From the NCBI GenBank assembly GCA_035578155.1, contig JAPWDM010000024.1, positions 3,678,501 to 3,742,500 of the forward strand: a stretch of 64,000 nt of DNA, in the 5' to 3' direction. The stretch comes from Brachynemurus nebulosus. Taxonomy: Eukaryota; Arthropoda; Insecta; Neuroptera; Myrmeleontidae. The notes beneath the pieces are model-generated. The model made no database searches, was not told the origin of the DNA, and saw only the letters and a list, made by a program, of their open reading frames with translations. Position numbers and translations under genes: made by a program. Positions 34,576 to 47,900 of this stretch are shown in pieces (within the stretch, counting starts at the first letter, position 1; every line of letters starts with the position of its first letter).

Positions 34576-36824
34576 AATACCTTGCTTATTTATTATACAA
34601 AATACTATCTATAGGTAAGCTATGTCTTACATATATCTGTGCAAAATTCTGTACTTTACACCCACTTGCGAGCTATCTGTGAAAATATAATTGACCTGCT
34701 ATAAAAGGAAGGTTTTCGCCAAGCTGAGACTGCAAAACTTTACGCACAGTGAAACAGCGTTTTGGAATCTTTTCAATCACTCGAAGTCGTTTCAGAAATC
34801 GGATTCAAAACGATTTTCAAAATATTTCCACATCATAGTTTATTTCCGCAGTCATAATTTATTTTGGATATCATTCCAGAGATATTAACACATCCTTTGC
34901 AGGATTGGATCCTTTCAGCTTAGCTACAGTAGTTGTTTTTCTCATGGCTCACTTCCTTTAAATATAATAATATCAGTGAACATCAGTTTTGGGTTCGCAA
35001 ACATGTGACTGAAAAATTTAATTTTCCTGAAGTCGAGATAAATTCGTATATACATTAATTTATTACTTTTTATTATACATTAAATTATTACATTAAATTA
35101 ATACTCTTTATTTAAAATTATTATACTTATAGAAACTACACAAAATTATAAATAATTATTAAAAATGGGAAAAAAAACCAAAATGGTTTGGGTTGTCATC
35201 CATTCAACATTTTAGTTATTCCTCTTTGAATATAAACAAACGAAATATTTTTATTTCTATAAATAATTAACACTTGAAAAGTTATTGAAAATATATATTC
35301 GAATATGTAGGAAGGTTTGTATTCTCCCTAATTATGGTCTAAAACGGAATGTTAAATAGTAATCACATTATTTATTTTTAATGGAAAAGCGACAAAAAAA
35401 TAATTTTTATTACTCATGTGGGAGAAGTACTAACTTGGCGCACACATTTCTGTACGCAAAATAGCTGTTTGCCCACTGTAGTCTTCCCACATACTTTTTG
35501 CGTGTGGAAAGTTTACTTTCCGTAATAAAACACGCAATAAAATACAATAAAACACGCAATATTTAATCAAAAGACGCAAAGCCACCTCTTGATTTTTCAT
35601 TTAATAAATATTTCATAATTATTTCTATAGAAACCACCAACAAAGTAACTTAAACTATATTTTTAATTCAGAAAAAAAAGACGAACACTCAAAAATATTA
35701 TTTTAAAAAGTAATAAAAATGTCAAAAATAGTAATAATAATAGGAAAAAGTAAGTGAAATTCGTAATAAAAAATAGTATGTGCAACTCAGTACGTTCGTG
35801 CGCTTAACTTCGCTTTCGTGGGCAATCGACAATTTCCCGCACTTATTGCACAATTTACTATTTTTCTACTCCTACTATAACAAGTAACATTTTGCGCACG
35901 GCTAACTATATGTAAAAATTAATAATTACCCACACTGTGTGGAAGTAGCCATGGGAAATTATTTCGCACTGCTTAATATAATAAAAAAGTTGGCTATGTC
36001 TGATTTATTATATAATGTCATATGTAATTCTAAAAATATTAAGATTATTTATTATTGTTTCCATAGTTTCAAAGTATGCTTTGGCAAAAATTTGAACATT
36101 TTACCACTGACACTATAAATTTAAAAAAATTTTACTACTTATTTAAATTTTATTTTAATTAATTATCTTAAATTTTACGAAAAAATATGTGCTCGTAGAA
36201 AAGTATAGTGTAAAATACGTGGGAAAAGCTTATTTCTCACTCATATGAATTGTTGCAGGCTCGCGCAACAAACTCATATTCGTGAGAAATAAGCCTCTTT
36301 TCCCACTTATTGTACAATATACTATTTTCTACTCCTACTATTAAAAGAAACATTTTACACACGGCTAACTATATGTAACAACAACTGCTTTTTGGAGGTT
36401 TCAACTTTTAACCCTTACCGCCACGATTTTTACGCCAATATTTCTTTGATTTTGTTGCTTTTTTTCTAACACGTCTAGAGACTCTCTAAGGAAACCTAGA
36501 GGGCTAAAATTTTGTACGTGTATTGAGTTAGTATCCAGCTAGTACCTTTTAGGGATTCCACATTACTTTTCCCCCAACTTTTGCCATTTTTACATCGGAA
36601 TTCAATGGTATCATTAAATGTGTTTTAAATGCATTATTTTTATTCTAAATTCAAATAGATGAATAGTAACTTTAAAAGTTTAAAAAAAATGAACTTACTT
36701 TTATAAAAAATGCAATACACAAATATTAAGTAATTTAAAAATGTTATTAAAGTCACTGTTTATTTATAAAGTAGGAATTTTGGATTTTTATTATTTATAA
36801 AATAGAAATTTTGAATTTTTTTGT
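34576..36824. other. Non-coding; two diverged ~150-bp direct repeat copies
   Basis: Segments ending CACGGCTAACTATATGTAA at about 35,912 and 36,382 are preceded by matching TTTCTACTCCTACTAT and GCACAATTTACT-type blocks, so 35,760-35,912 and 36,230-36,382 are diverged copies of one repeat. No gene seen. Confidence 0.55.
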
Positions 36825-37345
36825 AATTTAATTTTGTCAAATTACTCGAAAACTATATATAATAGATAAAAAAAAAGTTTAAATTGACACAACCCTTCAT
36901 TTTTAAAGGTCTTCCTATTGATGTACTCAAATCCAGAGTCGGACCTACTGCAGGGGCCTTGACTATAAAATTGGGGGTAAAATTTGAAAAAGGGTGAATA
37001 TGGTTCGACCAATCAAAATATTGATATCAAATATGAAAACTACATCAAAAATACTAGTTCATCTGTTTTTGTTGAAAGCCGTTACTTTAAAGTTAAAAGT
37101 TCAAATTTTAATCTAAAATCTTACATGTGCACTCAATATTTTACTTATAATGTCTTTAAAAATAACTTTTTAAATCGTTTTTATCTATTGTATTTATACC
37201 CTACAATTAATATTTTAGCAGAAATTTTGTATAATATTTTATTATAATGTTATTCATACAAAATTAAGGGCTTTATATAAATTCCGGTAGCTCTAGTTAA
37301 TATTGGAAACTGTTGAAATATTTAAAAACAGAATCAGTAGAAGCA
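36825..37345 (+). repeat. Left arm of a large inverted repeat
   Basis: ~520 bp matching 40,205-40,725 in inverse orientation, for example TATAAATTCCGGTAGCTCTA here and TAGAGTTACCGGAATTTATA there. It includes the dispersed block GGTTCGACCAATCAAAAT. An 87-codon ORF at 36,984-37,247 is broken in the other arm and not supported. Confidence 0.85.
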
Positions 37346-37368
37346 AAATTTAAATTGACTAATAGTTA

Positions 37369-37376
37369 TATTTATA

Positions 37377-37447
<71 letters not shown>

Positions 37448-37475
37448 TAATATATATATATTATAATAGTTATAG

Positions 37476-37523
<48 letters not shown>

Positions 37524-37553
37524 GTTATAGTTATATATATATATATATAATAG

Positions 37554-37617
<64 letters not shown>
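37369..37617. repeat. Long (TA)n array with ATAGTTATAGTTA interruptions
   Basis: About 250 bp. It ends exactly at the CCCAGTCAAC terminus of the following element. Confidence 0.95.
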
Positions 37618-37620
<3 letters not shown>

Positions 37621-39260
37621 CAGTCAACATTCTGACGTCTTAATGAATTCATAAAGAATTCATATTTCTGATTTGGACATCAGAAAACAAGTTCAGAAAG
37701 ATGTCTTTATGAATTCATAAAGATATCTTATGCGTCGATTTATGAACAGATTATGAAGTCTTAAATATGATGTCTTAAAGAATTCTTTTTTCTGACTTCA
37801 GAATTGCGATGTCTTAAACAGCTCATATTTCTGATGTCTGAAAAAAGATATCTAAATTGAGAATTCATTATTAAGAAGTTATATTTCTGACTTCAGAATT
37901 ATGATGTCTTAAATAGTTCATATTTCTGACGTCTTAAAGAATTCATATTTCTGACTTCAGAATTAGCTCATACTTCTGACGTCTTAAACAGCTCATATTT
38001 CTGACGTCTTAAACAGCTCATATTTCTGACGTCTTAAAAAAGATGACTTTAAGAGGACTATACCAAGAATTCGTTGAAAATATTAAGTGTAATTTACGAA
38101 ATAAAGGAATATAATTAATTTAGTTAATTTTATTTATTTACATAACGTATATTAAATGTATTTAAAATATTAACATTTAAGATTAAATTTACTCCAGTAT
38201 TTTATCAGGAAATGTCACAATTTGTACACTAGTCACAATAGAAACAGTCAAAAACACTAACTAACCATACTCAATATCCCATTAAACCACAAATTATTAT
38301 CATAACTTCTTAAATTAACACTATTATAAATTCACTTCCTTCAATTCATTTTCACTTTAAATAATTTTCTTTAAGCTACCATATTTTATTTTTGTTTAGT
38401 ACACCATCACTATCATTTCTATCTTGTGCTAAATTTCTCTCTTATTTTAATCTTCTATTTTTTCGACTTTTGAATAAATATTGAAATGGTTTTCTATTGG
38501 GCATTATGTTGTTAACGTTGTCAACAAAAAATATTAATTTTAATACATTACACTGTTCGTTTGTTTTTTGTTTTTTCCTTACATCCGAAATATGAACTAA
38601 TTAAGAAGTCTTAATAATGAAGTCATAAATAAGAGCTGTTTAAGACATCAGAAATATGAGTTCAAAAAGTAGTCAGAAATAAGAACTGTTTAAGACATCA
38701 GAAATATGAATTCATAAAGTAGTCAGAAATAAGAACGGTTTAAGACATCATATTTCTGATGTCTTAAATAAGACTTCTTTATGAATTCATTTAGATGTCC
38801 TAATATTGTTTAAATTATTTTTGTTAGTGGTTTCTATAGAAAAAATAATAATATATTTATACGATATTTTTTTAAGACATCAGAAATATGAGCTAATTCT
38901 GAAGTCAGAAATATGAATTCTTTAAGACATCATATTTATGAAGTCTTAAACAGCTCCTAAATCGATGCATAAGATATCTTTATGAATTCATAAAGATATC
39001 TTTCTGATAATGTTTTTTGACATCTTAAATATGACACCTTTAAGACATCTTTAAGAAGTCTTATTTAAGAAGTCCTAAAGATGTCAGAAAAAAGATGTCT
39101 ATTTGATATCATTAAATTGAATTCATATTTAAGATATCTTTAAGAACTCTTATTTCTGACTTCTTAAAAAAGATGTCTTAAAGATGTCATATTTACAGTT
39201 CAGAAAGATGTCAGAAAAAAGACTTCATAAAGACATCTTTCTGACTTTTGTGCTCACTGG
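37618..39260. mobile_element. Repeat element built of short palindromic words, inserted within (TA)n
   Basis: Ends resemble inverted termini (CCCAGTCAACATTCTGACGT left; AGACATCTTTCTGACTTTTG...CACTGGG right), and both abut TA tracts. Both outer portions (37,630-38,050 and 38,600-39,245) are packed with variants of GACGTCTTAAA, CATATTTCTGA, ATGAATTCAT and AAGATATCTT, largely self-complementary. The ~550-bp middle is ordinary AT-rich sequence. No ORF. Superfamily not identified. Confidence 0.7.
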
Positions 39261-40204
<944 letters not shown>

Positions 40205-40725
40205 AATTTGAATAATGTCTCTACCGATTCTGTTTTTAAAATATTTCAACAGTTTCCAATATTAGCTAGAGTTACCGGAATTTATACAGAGACCTTAATT
40301 TTGTATGAATAACATTATAATAAAATTTTATCCAATATTTTTGTTTAAATATTAATTGTAGAATATAAATACAATAAATAAAAACTATTTAAAAAATTAT
40401 TTTTAAAGATATAAGTAAAATATCGAGTGCACATGTAAGATTTTAGATTAAGATTTGAGCTTTTAACTTTAACGTAACGGCTTTTAGCAAAAACAGGTGA
40501 ACTAGTATTTTTGATGTAGTTTTCATATTTGATATCAGAATTTTGATTGGTCGAACCATATTCACCCTATTTCAAATTTTACCCCAATTTTATTTAAGGC
40601 CTCTCCAGTAGGTCCGACCCTAGACTTGAGTACACCAATAGAAAGACCTTTAAAAATAAAAGGTGGTATCAATTTAAAATATTTTACTATCTATTATAGT
40701 TTTCGAGTAATTTAACAAAATTAAA
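40205..40725 (-). repeat. Right arm of the large inverted repeat
   Basis: Inverted partner of 36,825-37,345 with about 10% visible divergence. It continues into ACTTTGGGGGTGGATTTCAC, the CACCC-type block seen in other repeats of this window. Confidence 0.85.
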
Positions 40726-41994
40726 TTTTTACCCGAACTTTGGGGGTGGATTTCACCCGTTAAATGGCGTTTTTGGCCGATAAAAAAATTACGTGTTTGT
40801 TATTTTTCTTTGTTCTACAGACCTACTAAGCTTCATCAAAATCGGGAATTATCACTTCAAGACTACTGAATAAGTGGGAGCTACATTGACAATAATAATA
40901 TATGTAGCAACGGCATTATTGATAGTGACATTATTGATTGTTTAATATGCCGTACAAGTTTAAAGACGTCTAGTACAGCTATTGAATCTACAAATAGATA
41001 CATAAATGAAATTATGGAGTTATATTTAACAATAGTTGTAATTAACGTAAAATTTTAAACTTATTTCAGACATATAGTGTTTTGCAGGTTTTATTTGCCC
41101 AAAACAAAATTTGTCAAGTGCATGTTGGGCATGTATTAAGCTAAGGTTTCTCAGTTGTTAGAATTTTTAACAACTTTCGAAATAAAATGACAATAAAGTA
41201 CATTTTTCCCGCTTATCTAGAAATAAATAAAAGTATTCGACAAGAACCTCAGTTTAACTCGCACATAACTGTTATTGTAGGGAACATATAAACTTTGAAG
41301 CTCAAAATTTCGTAACAAAGCTTATTGGTACGTTTACACGACAACGAGTTGCCTGCGCGTACATTGTGCAAACTTGCTTTTATAAGTAAAGTCTTCAGCA
41401 GTGCAGTGTTTACTTAAGCCGTAATGGATTTGTACAAGATACAGTTTTTTCGTCCATATGCACATACATAATATTTACTTGTATAAGTTGGATTGTACAG
41501 GTAAGTCGGTGGGTAAGCTTGAACGTGTGAACGTACTTCAAAAATGAAAAGTGGTTAAAAGAATCTTATTTCAAAAGATCTTTTCAACGATATTCCGTAT
41601 TATAATAGAATATGTGGAATTATTTCTGAAATGACTTCTGAAAAACAAAAATTTTATTCATTTTTAAGAATTTCTTTTAATAATTTAATTTTTGAAAGAT
41701 TCTTTACAATACTGAAATATATCTCGATGCAAAATTTCCTTTATTGGGGATGGTTTTTTCTTCTGTAAATTACTTTAGGATCAATCCAATAGAAATCACC
41801 CAGCCATATTATTCAACATTTTTGATTTTACTAATTTTTTTACCATTTCTCACCAGTTATAGGTAAGTGCAAAACGATGGTTAAAAAATTTTCAGACTCA
41901 TACTTTTTTTAGTGGCAATTTTAAGTTTGCTTTGCCAGAGTTTTTCGCGAGAGAGAGTTAAAAAACACTCCCAAATTAAATCTAATAGTTATTT
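40726..41994. other. Non-coding, no feature supported
   Basis: Includes a GGGGGTGGATTTCACCCGTT repeat block near 40,742. Otherwise AT-rich. Confidence 0.4.
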
Positions 41995-42605
41995 TGCACG
42001 ATCGTTTATTTTCATGCACTTACCGATACTGTTGATAATGCCATACCCCATTTCAAATACAATTATTGATCATGAGTTATCGTTTAAAAATGAAATAATT
42101 CTTATATTCGAAACAAATCAATCTTCTATTCTTTTCTAAAAACAAACTGCAAATTTAAAATTTACGTAAATGCAATAATGAAGGAGATAAAGCCAAGAAA
42201 ACGGTAATTATTTAAATTAAAAGTGATGAAGTATGGTTAAATTTAAGTGAAATGGACCATAGTAAGTTACACTTCCCGAACGTTTGTTTATATCCATTGA
42301 AACCAAAAAATAAAAATGCGGTAAGTAAAATAGCTGCCCCGTAAGTAAATAGAAGTGCGGTAAGTGAAATTAACTCAAGAGTGATTGTAATTATTTATTT
42401 ATATTGAAATTAAAAGTACAATTTGAACAAATTTTTAGGAAAATTAATCGATTAATATGAAAATTTTCACTATTTTGCACATTATTATTATATTGTTATC
42501 ATTTGTCTTCATATTATATTGACAGTTCAAAAGGTTGTTCAGTCATTAAAATTTTCTGTGGTTTTCATAATCTTCCTTTCATTTTACGAGAATAAATTTA
42601 CAGCC
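41995..42605 (-). repeat. Dispersed repeat copy B, inverted relative to 30,620-31,015
   Basis: 41,995-42,045 and 42,240-42,605 match copy A in inverse orientation, while 42,046-42,240 has no counterpart there. Probably two copies of a dispersed family rather than ends of one 12-kb element. Confidence 0.7.
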
Positions 42606-42767
42606 AAAATTAAAATTCTTCATCAATTTCATTATTCTCACTAATATTATAGTTTAACAAACTATTGTCCTCAATATTTTTTTTAATAGAAAATTCAAAA
42701 AAATATTCACATAAATAATAAACAAATACTTTACTTTGCAAAATACCACGTTTATTTTTGAAACTGT

Positions 42768-42806
42768 GACAATATTGTTTCGAACCGTTAGTTCATTTTC
42801 AAACAG
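42768..42806 (-). ncRNA. Hammerhead-ribozyme-like motif at the Penelope-like 3' end (weak)
   Basis: On the minus strand, a CTGTTTGA...GAAC-loop-GTTC stem followed by GAAAC and then ATTGTC sits ~280 bases beyond the Penelope-like ORF. Hammerhead motifs (CTGANGA, stem II, GAAA) are known in Penelope-like elements. The CTGANGA core is not intact here, so at best it is degenerate. Confidence 0.25.
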
Positions 42807-43088
42807 AATAAAAATTATAGTCCATACATGCCCTTATATACTAAATTTTATCTACCTATATTTGTGAATGGGAGTGGTATATGGTGTGGAAGTGGAAGGG
42901 GCGGGGGTAGTGGGAGAATTCGAAAAACAAGAAAAACAAGATTACATTACACGTGACAAATGCAAGCAAACACATGACAAAAGATTGAAATTGACAAACA
43001 AACAATAATACAAAAAAAAAATACAATTTTAAGGGTTTAATTAAATTATAATATTGAAAATAAAGTTGAACTGTAGATATCGGTGTAG

Positions 43089-44939
43089 TCATTTAAAAGG
43101 TGATTCTAAGATTGTTAACTTCTGTCCTTTCTTTGCTTCGTGTAGCACGGTAATTTCCCGTTCTGGTGTGTGTCCGGTGTCAATTAAATGCCTCGCAAAA
43201 GCAGAGTCGGATTTCTTATTCCTATAGGATCTGAAATGCTCTGCTCTCCGGGTTTCAAAGTTTCTGCCAGTTTAACCGATGTAAAAACTATTACAGTCTT
43301 GGCAGTTTAGTTTGTAGATACCCGATTTTTTAAGTTTATCAATTTTTGTTTTATTGTTGTATATTAAGTTTCCTAGATTAAAGCCTGATTTAAATGCTAT
43401 ATTTATGTTTGATTTTTCTAGAATTTTTTTAATTTTATCCGATATATTACCAAAATATGTTATAGTTTTAAAGTTAGTTTTTAGTTCTGGTTTAACGGAG
43501 GGGTAAATTTCTTTTAAAATTTGTTTAAATTCTTTCTTAGCTATTAATTTATTGATTAAGTTTGAATTATATCCGTTATTATTCGCTATTATTTTTATAT
43601 TATTTATTTCTTTTTCAAAATTTTCTTCCGACAAAGGTATATTAAACGCTCGGTGGATCATGGAATTATAGGCTGCGATTTTATGTTGATACGGACTTAT
43701 TGAATCATTTGGAATTGTAATGCCAGAGTAAGATGGTTTTCTATATATGTTGAAATCAAGCTTATTGTTAATTTTGGTTATAGTTAAATCTAAAAAGTTT
43801 ATGCTATTATCTTTTTCCACCTCTAAGTCAAATTGAATTTTTGGGTTTAACGAGTTTATTGACTCTACAAATTTTTCTAGTTGGCGGATCGATCCATCGA
43901 AGCCTATAATTATATCGTCCACGTATCTATACCAAAATTTTACATGTTGTTTGGTTAGTGTGTTGTTCATTATTACTTCCTCTAAGCTCGACATATAAAT
44001 TTCGGCCAACAGAGGGCTTAGAGGTGATCCCATTGAAAGGCCACTTGTCTGTCGGAAGAATTTATTGCCGAACTCAAAGTAGTTTTGTTTTAAAATTGTA
44101 TTAAAGGTGTTTATTAACTCGGATTGTTTTACTGGATTTTTTATATTCTTGTTTATTATTTCACTAATTAAGTTTAGGCATTCCTTGGTAGAAATGTTGG
44201 TGAACATACTACGCACGTCCAGGGACGCCAATTTGTACCGACCGGGAAAAAGAGTATTCTTTAACTGATTTACGAGTTGGAAGGAGTTTTTAATGCTGTG
44301 TTCGGAGGTGAACTGGGTTTCGGTTTTAAAAAGGGAGTCTAGGTGTTGTGATAATTTATGTGATGGACATCCAATGTGGGAAACTACTGGTCTGATTGGG
44401 TTGTCGGTTTTGTGCGTTTTTACCAATCCATATAATCTAGGGGCTCTCGGGTTCATCTCCACCAAGAAATGTCTATCCCTATCAGTAAAGATACTTTTAT
44501 TATTATTAATTAATTTTTTAATTTCTTCGTTATATTTGTTAGTAGGGTCTGTTTTTAGGCGTATCATTTTTTCTTTTTTAATAAAATCGCTTATTTTATT
44601 TGAATAATCTTGTTTGTTAAGAATTACGGTAGAATTACTTTTATCTGCTTTAGTAAGTATTAAATTATTGTCGTTAATTTTATTTTTTAAAGATTTAATA
44701 GTATTTTTGTTATTTATTTTAATTTCTATGTCTTCTTTTAATATATTTTTAATTGATTCTTTAGCTAAATTATCATTAGAATTTTTTAACGCGAGTTCCG
44801 AGTCTACTATTAAAGTTTCTTTAAGGTTTTTATGGTTTAAATTAGGTATATATTTAGGTCCTTTACTCAAGAGATTTATTTCGGTTGTATCAAATTCGGT
44901 ATTAGTTAAATTTATTACGCGTTGATTAGAATTTAGTTG
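43089..44939 (-). pseudogene. Penelope-like retroelement: RT plus GIY-YIG endonuclease, nonsense-interrupted
   Basis: Open from 44,939 to a TAA at 43,274-43,272, then the same frame continues to TGA at 43,091-43,089. RT landmarks in order: N-terminal NLTNTEFDTTEINLLSKG, SLDVRSMFTNIS (motif A), GLSMGSPLSPLLAEIY (motif B), YRYVDDIIIGF (motif C, catalytic YVDD) and INFLDLTI. Then the GIY-YIG nuclease begins (GIYKLNCQDCNSFYIG) and is cut at the position where the family normally has Q (YIG-Q-TGR). Downstream residues RNFETRRAEHF and ARHLIDTGHTPE are still readable. The N terminus is short compared with full elements (~800+ aa), so the copy is 5'-incomplete. An apparent start at 44,870 is TTG, not ATG. 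RT is otherwise intact, suggesting a fairly recent loss. Confidence 0.93.
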
Positions 44940-47900
44940 TCAGTTGTCACTACAAAGATTCGTATTATTCGCCAATCAAATGAAAACGACACTTGACTGT
45001 GGACTGCAGTATAGCCAGATCCGGAATATTTTTCTTTTTATTATGTCTTAGTAATGTTGGAAGTGCACAAAAATATTTGAATTAATGAAAATATAAAATA
45101 CCCGAGTCAAGTTTTCAAAAAAGAAAATAAAAAATAATTATAATTTTTTCAATTAAATATAGATAAAGTAAGTATTTGAAATATATTTATTACGGTTTGT
45201 CAGAAAAATAAATACAAATATAGGTCTTCGATAATGTTACACATGTGTGTATTCATTCTCTGTATGTCATAGAATTCGGAAATTATGAAACATTAATGAA
45301 AAACTCTGTCTTACTTTGTTAATTACGGATTAATTTAGGTGTTTTCAATGTTTTTAATTCAACGTTATTCTACACCCTTTTTGGAAATCGAAAATAGCTA
45401 ACGTCTTTATTTAATGTCTTATACTGTGAATTTTAACAATTTGGCACAGAACACCGTATACCAGGCATGACCATAAAAATACGTAAGAAAAATTTTAGAT
45501 GCTGGCCCTGAAATAACGATTTTCAAAGCAGCAATTAGTGAAATTAGTTAAAATAACTAAATAACTTACATTTGGCACAAAATAGCAAACAAAATGTGAA
45601 AAACTAATAAAAATAATTATATTAAACTGAATATTATATTATAATAACTAACAATTATTTAGAAATAATACTTTAAAATTTAAAAATGAGAGTTCATATA
45701 CAAATATTGTTGATGATCAAGTGATGATCAGTTGACGCTATAAAACAGCTGACTGCAGTCCAAAAGGAATACATTTGTAGCATAGGGATTTAGTGTACCT
45801 CGTAAACATACAAATATATAAACCTTCCGTATTATAGTTGCTATAAATATTTATAATATTTATTCATTGCATTCTAAGTGATAACATAGAAATATAAATT
45901 TCACCTATATTACCCGAATTTTATTTTTTATTTACTATATTTTTATTTTTGAATTATTTTAAATCTATCGTGCAAAAAATATTATACAATACACGATGCG
46001 GTAAGGGCCTTTACTGACCTCGAAAAATTTTTAAACAAAAAATTTTTGATTGTTTAAAATTCTTTTTTTTTTTTTAATATTTCCATTGTTAAAATAATTA
46101 GCTAAGGAGTAATTTTTTCCTTAAAAATCGTTACTTGAATTTCTCAATACGGTAACTAAATTTTTTTTTTTTAAATACTAAAAAAAAAAAATATTAAAAA
46201 AAAATTTTGACAATCAAAGAATTTTTTAAGAAATACTTTTTTGTTAAAAAATTATTATTCTTTCATGATAACATACGGGTAAGGAAATTATTTTTTAACT
46301 TTTAAATTTCTCCATTTGTTTATAAAAAATTTATTAACAAATGACTTTAAAAAATTGCAACCAATGTTATTTACTGTCATGGTTACATAAAAAAAGCGTC
46401 AAATATTAAAATTGCTAAAAAAAAAATTCTTATTGCTATTTCCTTCATATTTCTTAATTTTTTAACTTTAAGAAATTATAACAAACAAAATAAAAACATT
46501 TATAAACTTTTACCACATAATCTTCTTAAATATATCTATATATAAGAAGGGCTCCACAAGGCAAAAAATTTTTAATGAAATTATTTAAACTTTTACGTAA
46601 CTGTTTGTAAAAGCAAAGATCCGTAAATTATTTATTGGTTAACAATTGCATAGCTTTATGAAAAATTTTTTCCTAACGGTATCTTATTCTTTGAAGTGTT
46701 CTGAATACAGCATAATTTTTTTAAATTTTTGAATTAACATTTACTACTATAAAAAAAAAAATTATTATCGTTGGTATGCTGTTTTCAGCGTCGCTGCATC
46801 TGTGCTAAAACTGGCGCGTGGAACCCGATTTTCGGCATTAAATTAAAATTAGAATTAATGGAGGTAGAGTTCCGGGAGTTGGGACTTTTTTATTGCAAAT
46901 TTCCTCCTCTTTAAGAATCTTTGTCTCATTTCTCAACTGTTAATAATTTTTAAGTTATTAACAAAAAACTGAATACCTCGTTTCTTCCCATCTTATTTTG
47001 TTAATAACAATTTCTATTTTTTAGGTGCTGTAAAATCCTTAAAATACTTTTTTCTATAGGTCATTACGAATCGAATGAGCTATTGCTCATATTTTTAAGA
47101 GCATTGTTTCGATTTTTCACGTTTTTCAACTTGTGAACTAGACTACTAACTGTAATATGTATTTGATTCATTTCATATTTTATTAAAACTTTTGTAGGTA
47201 GGAATATTTTCCTATTCCATCCAAACTTATTTTGTTCTTAATAAACTTAATAAACTTATGTACATTAAAGTTGATAATTAAGTTTTTGGTTTGTCTATAC
47301 ATAAAAAAAAATCTAAATAACCTATCATTTCTGTTTGTAATATAAACTTTGTATACATTTTGTTTGAACATCAGTCTAGCGTATCATGTTAAAATTATGA
47401 ACCTCACGTTTCGTAGAAAATTTGTTCAGAATGATAAATATTTATCTTTTCTGTATTAGATATTAGCAAGTATGTATAGTTGGTTCCAAATCTCATGATG
47501 ATCAATTTATTTCTTTTTGTATAAATATAGATGAAATTAATTAAAGTTGATTTGATGTCATTAAAAAATGAAGCAAAATTAAACGTACAATTTTATTTTG
47601 CTACAGTTATTCGAATATAAAAATAAAAAAAAGGAAAAGAGACAGAAACTGGGTAGGTTTAATTTTGCTTCATTTGTTGTATTTTTTTAAAGACACCAGA
47701 TCAACTTTAGTCAATTTGACGTATACACCGCTTGTTAACAACAACTTGACAAGAATTTTAACTGTTTAATTTGATAAAGAGCAAAAACGTGACGAAAGAA
47801 CCGTACCATATATTTTTTTTTAGTTGATTAATTGGGCAACAGCTAAGGTCATATCGATTTTCTATAATTTTCATCGATTTTCAATGATTCTATAATAGAC

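Noticed and set aside
43272..44925. Plus-strand ORFs within the Penelope-like region (44,293-44,607; 44,614-44,925)
   Set aside because: Shadows of the minus-strand reverse transcriptase.
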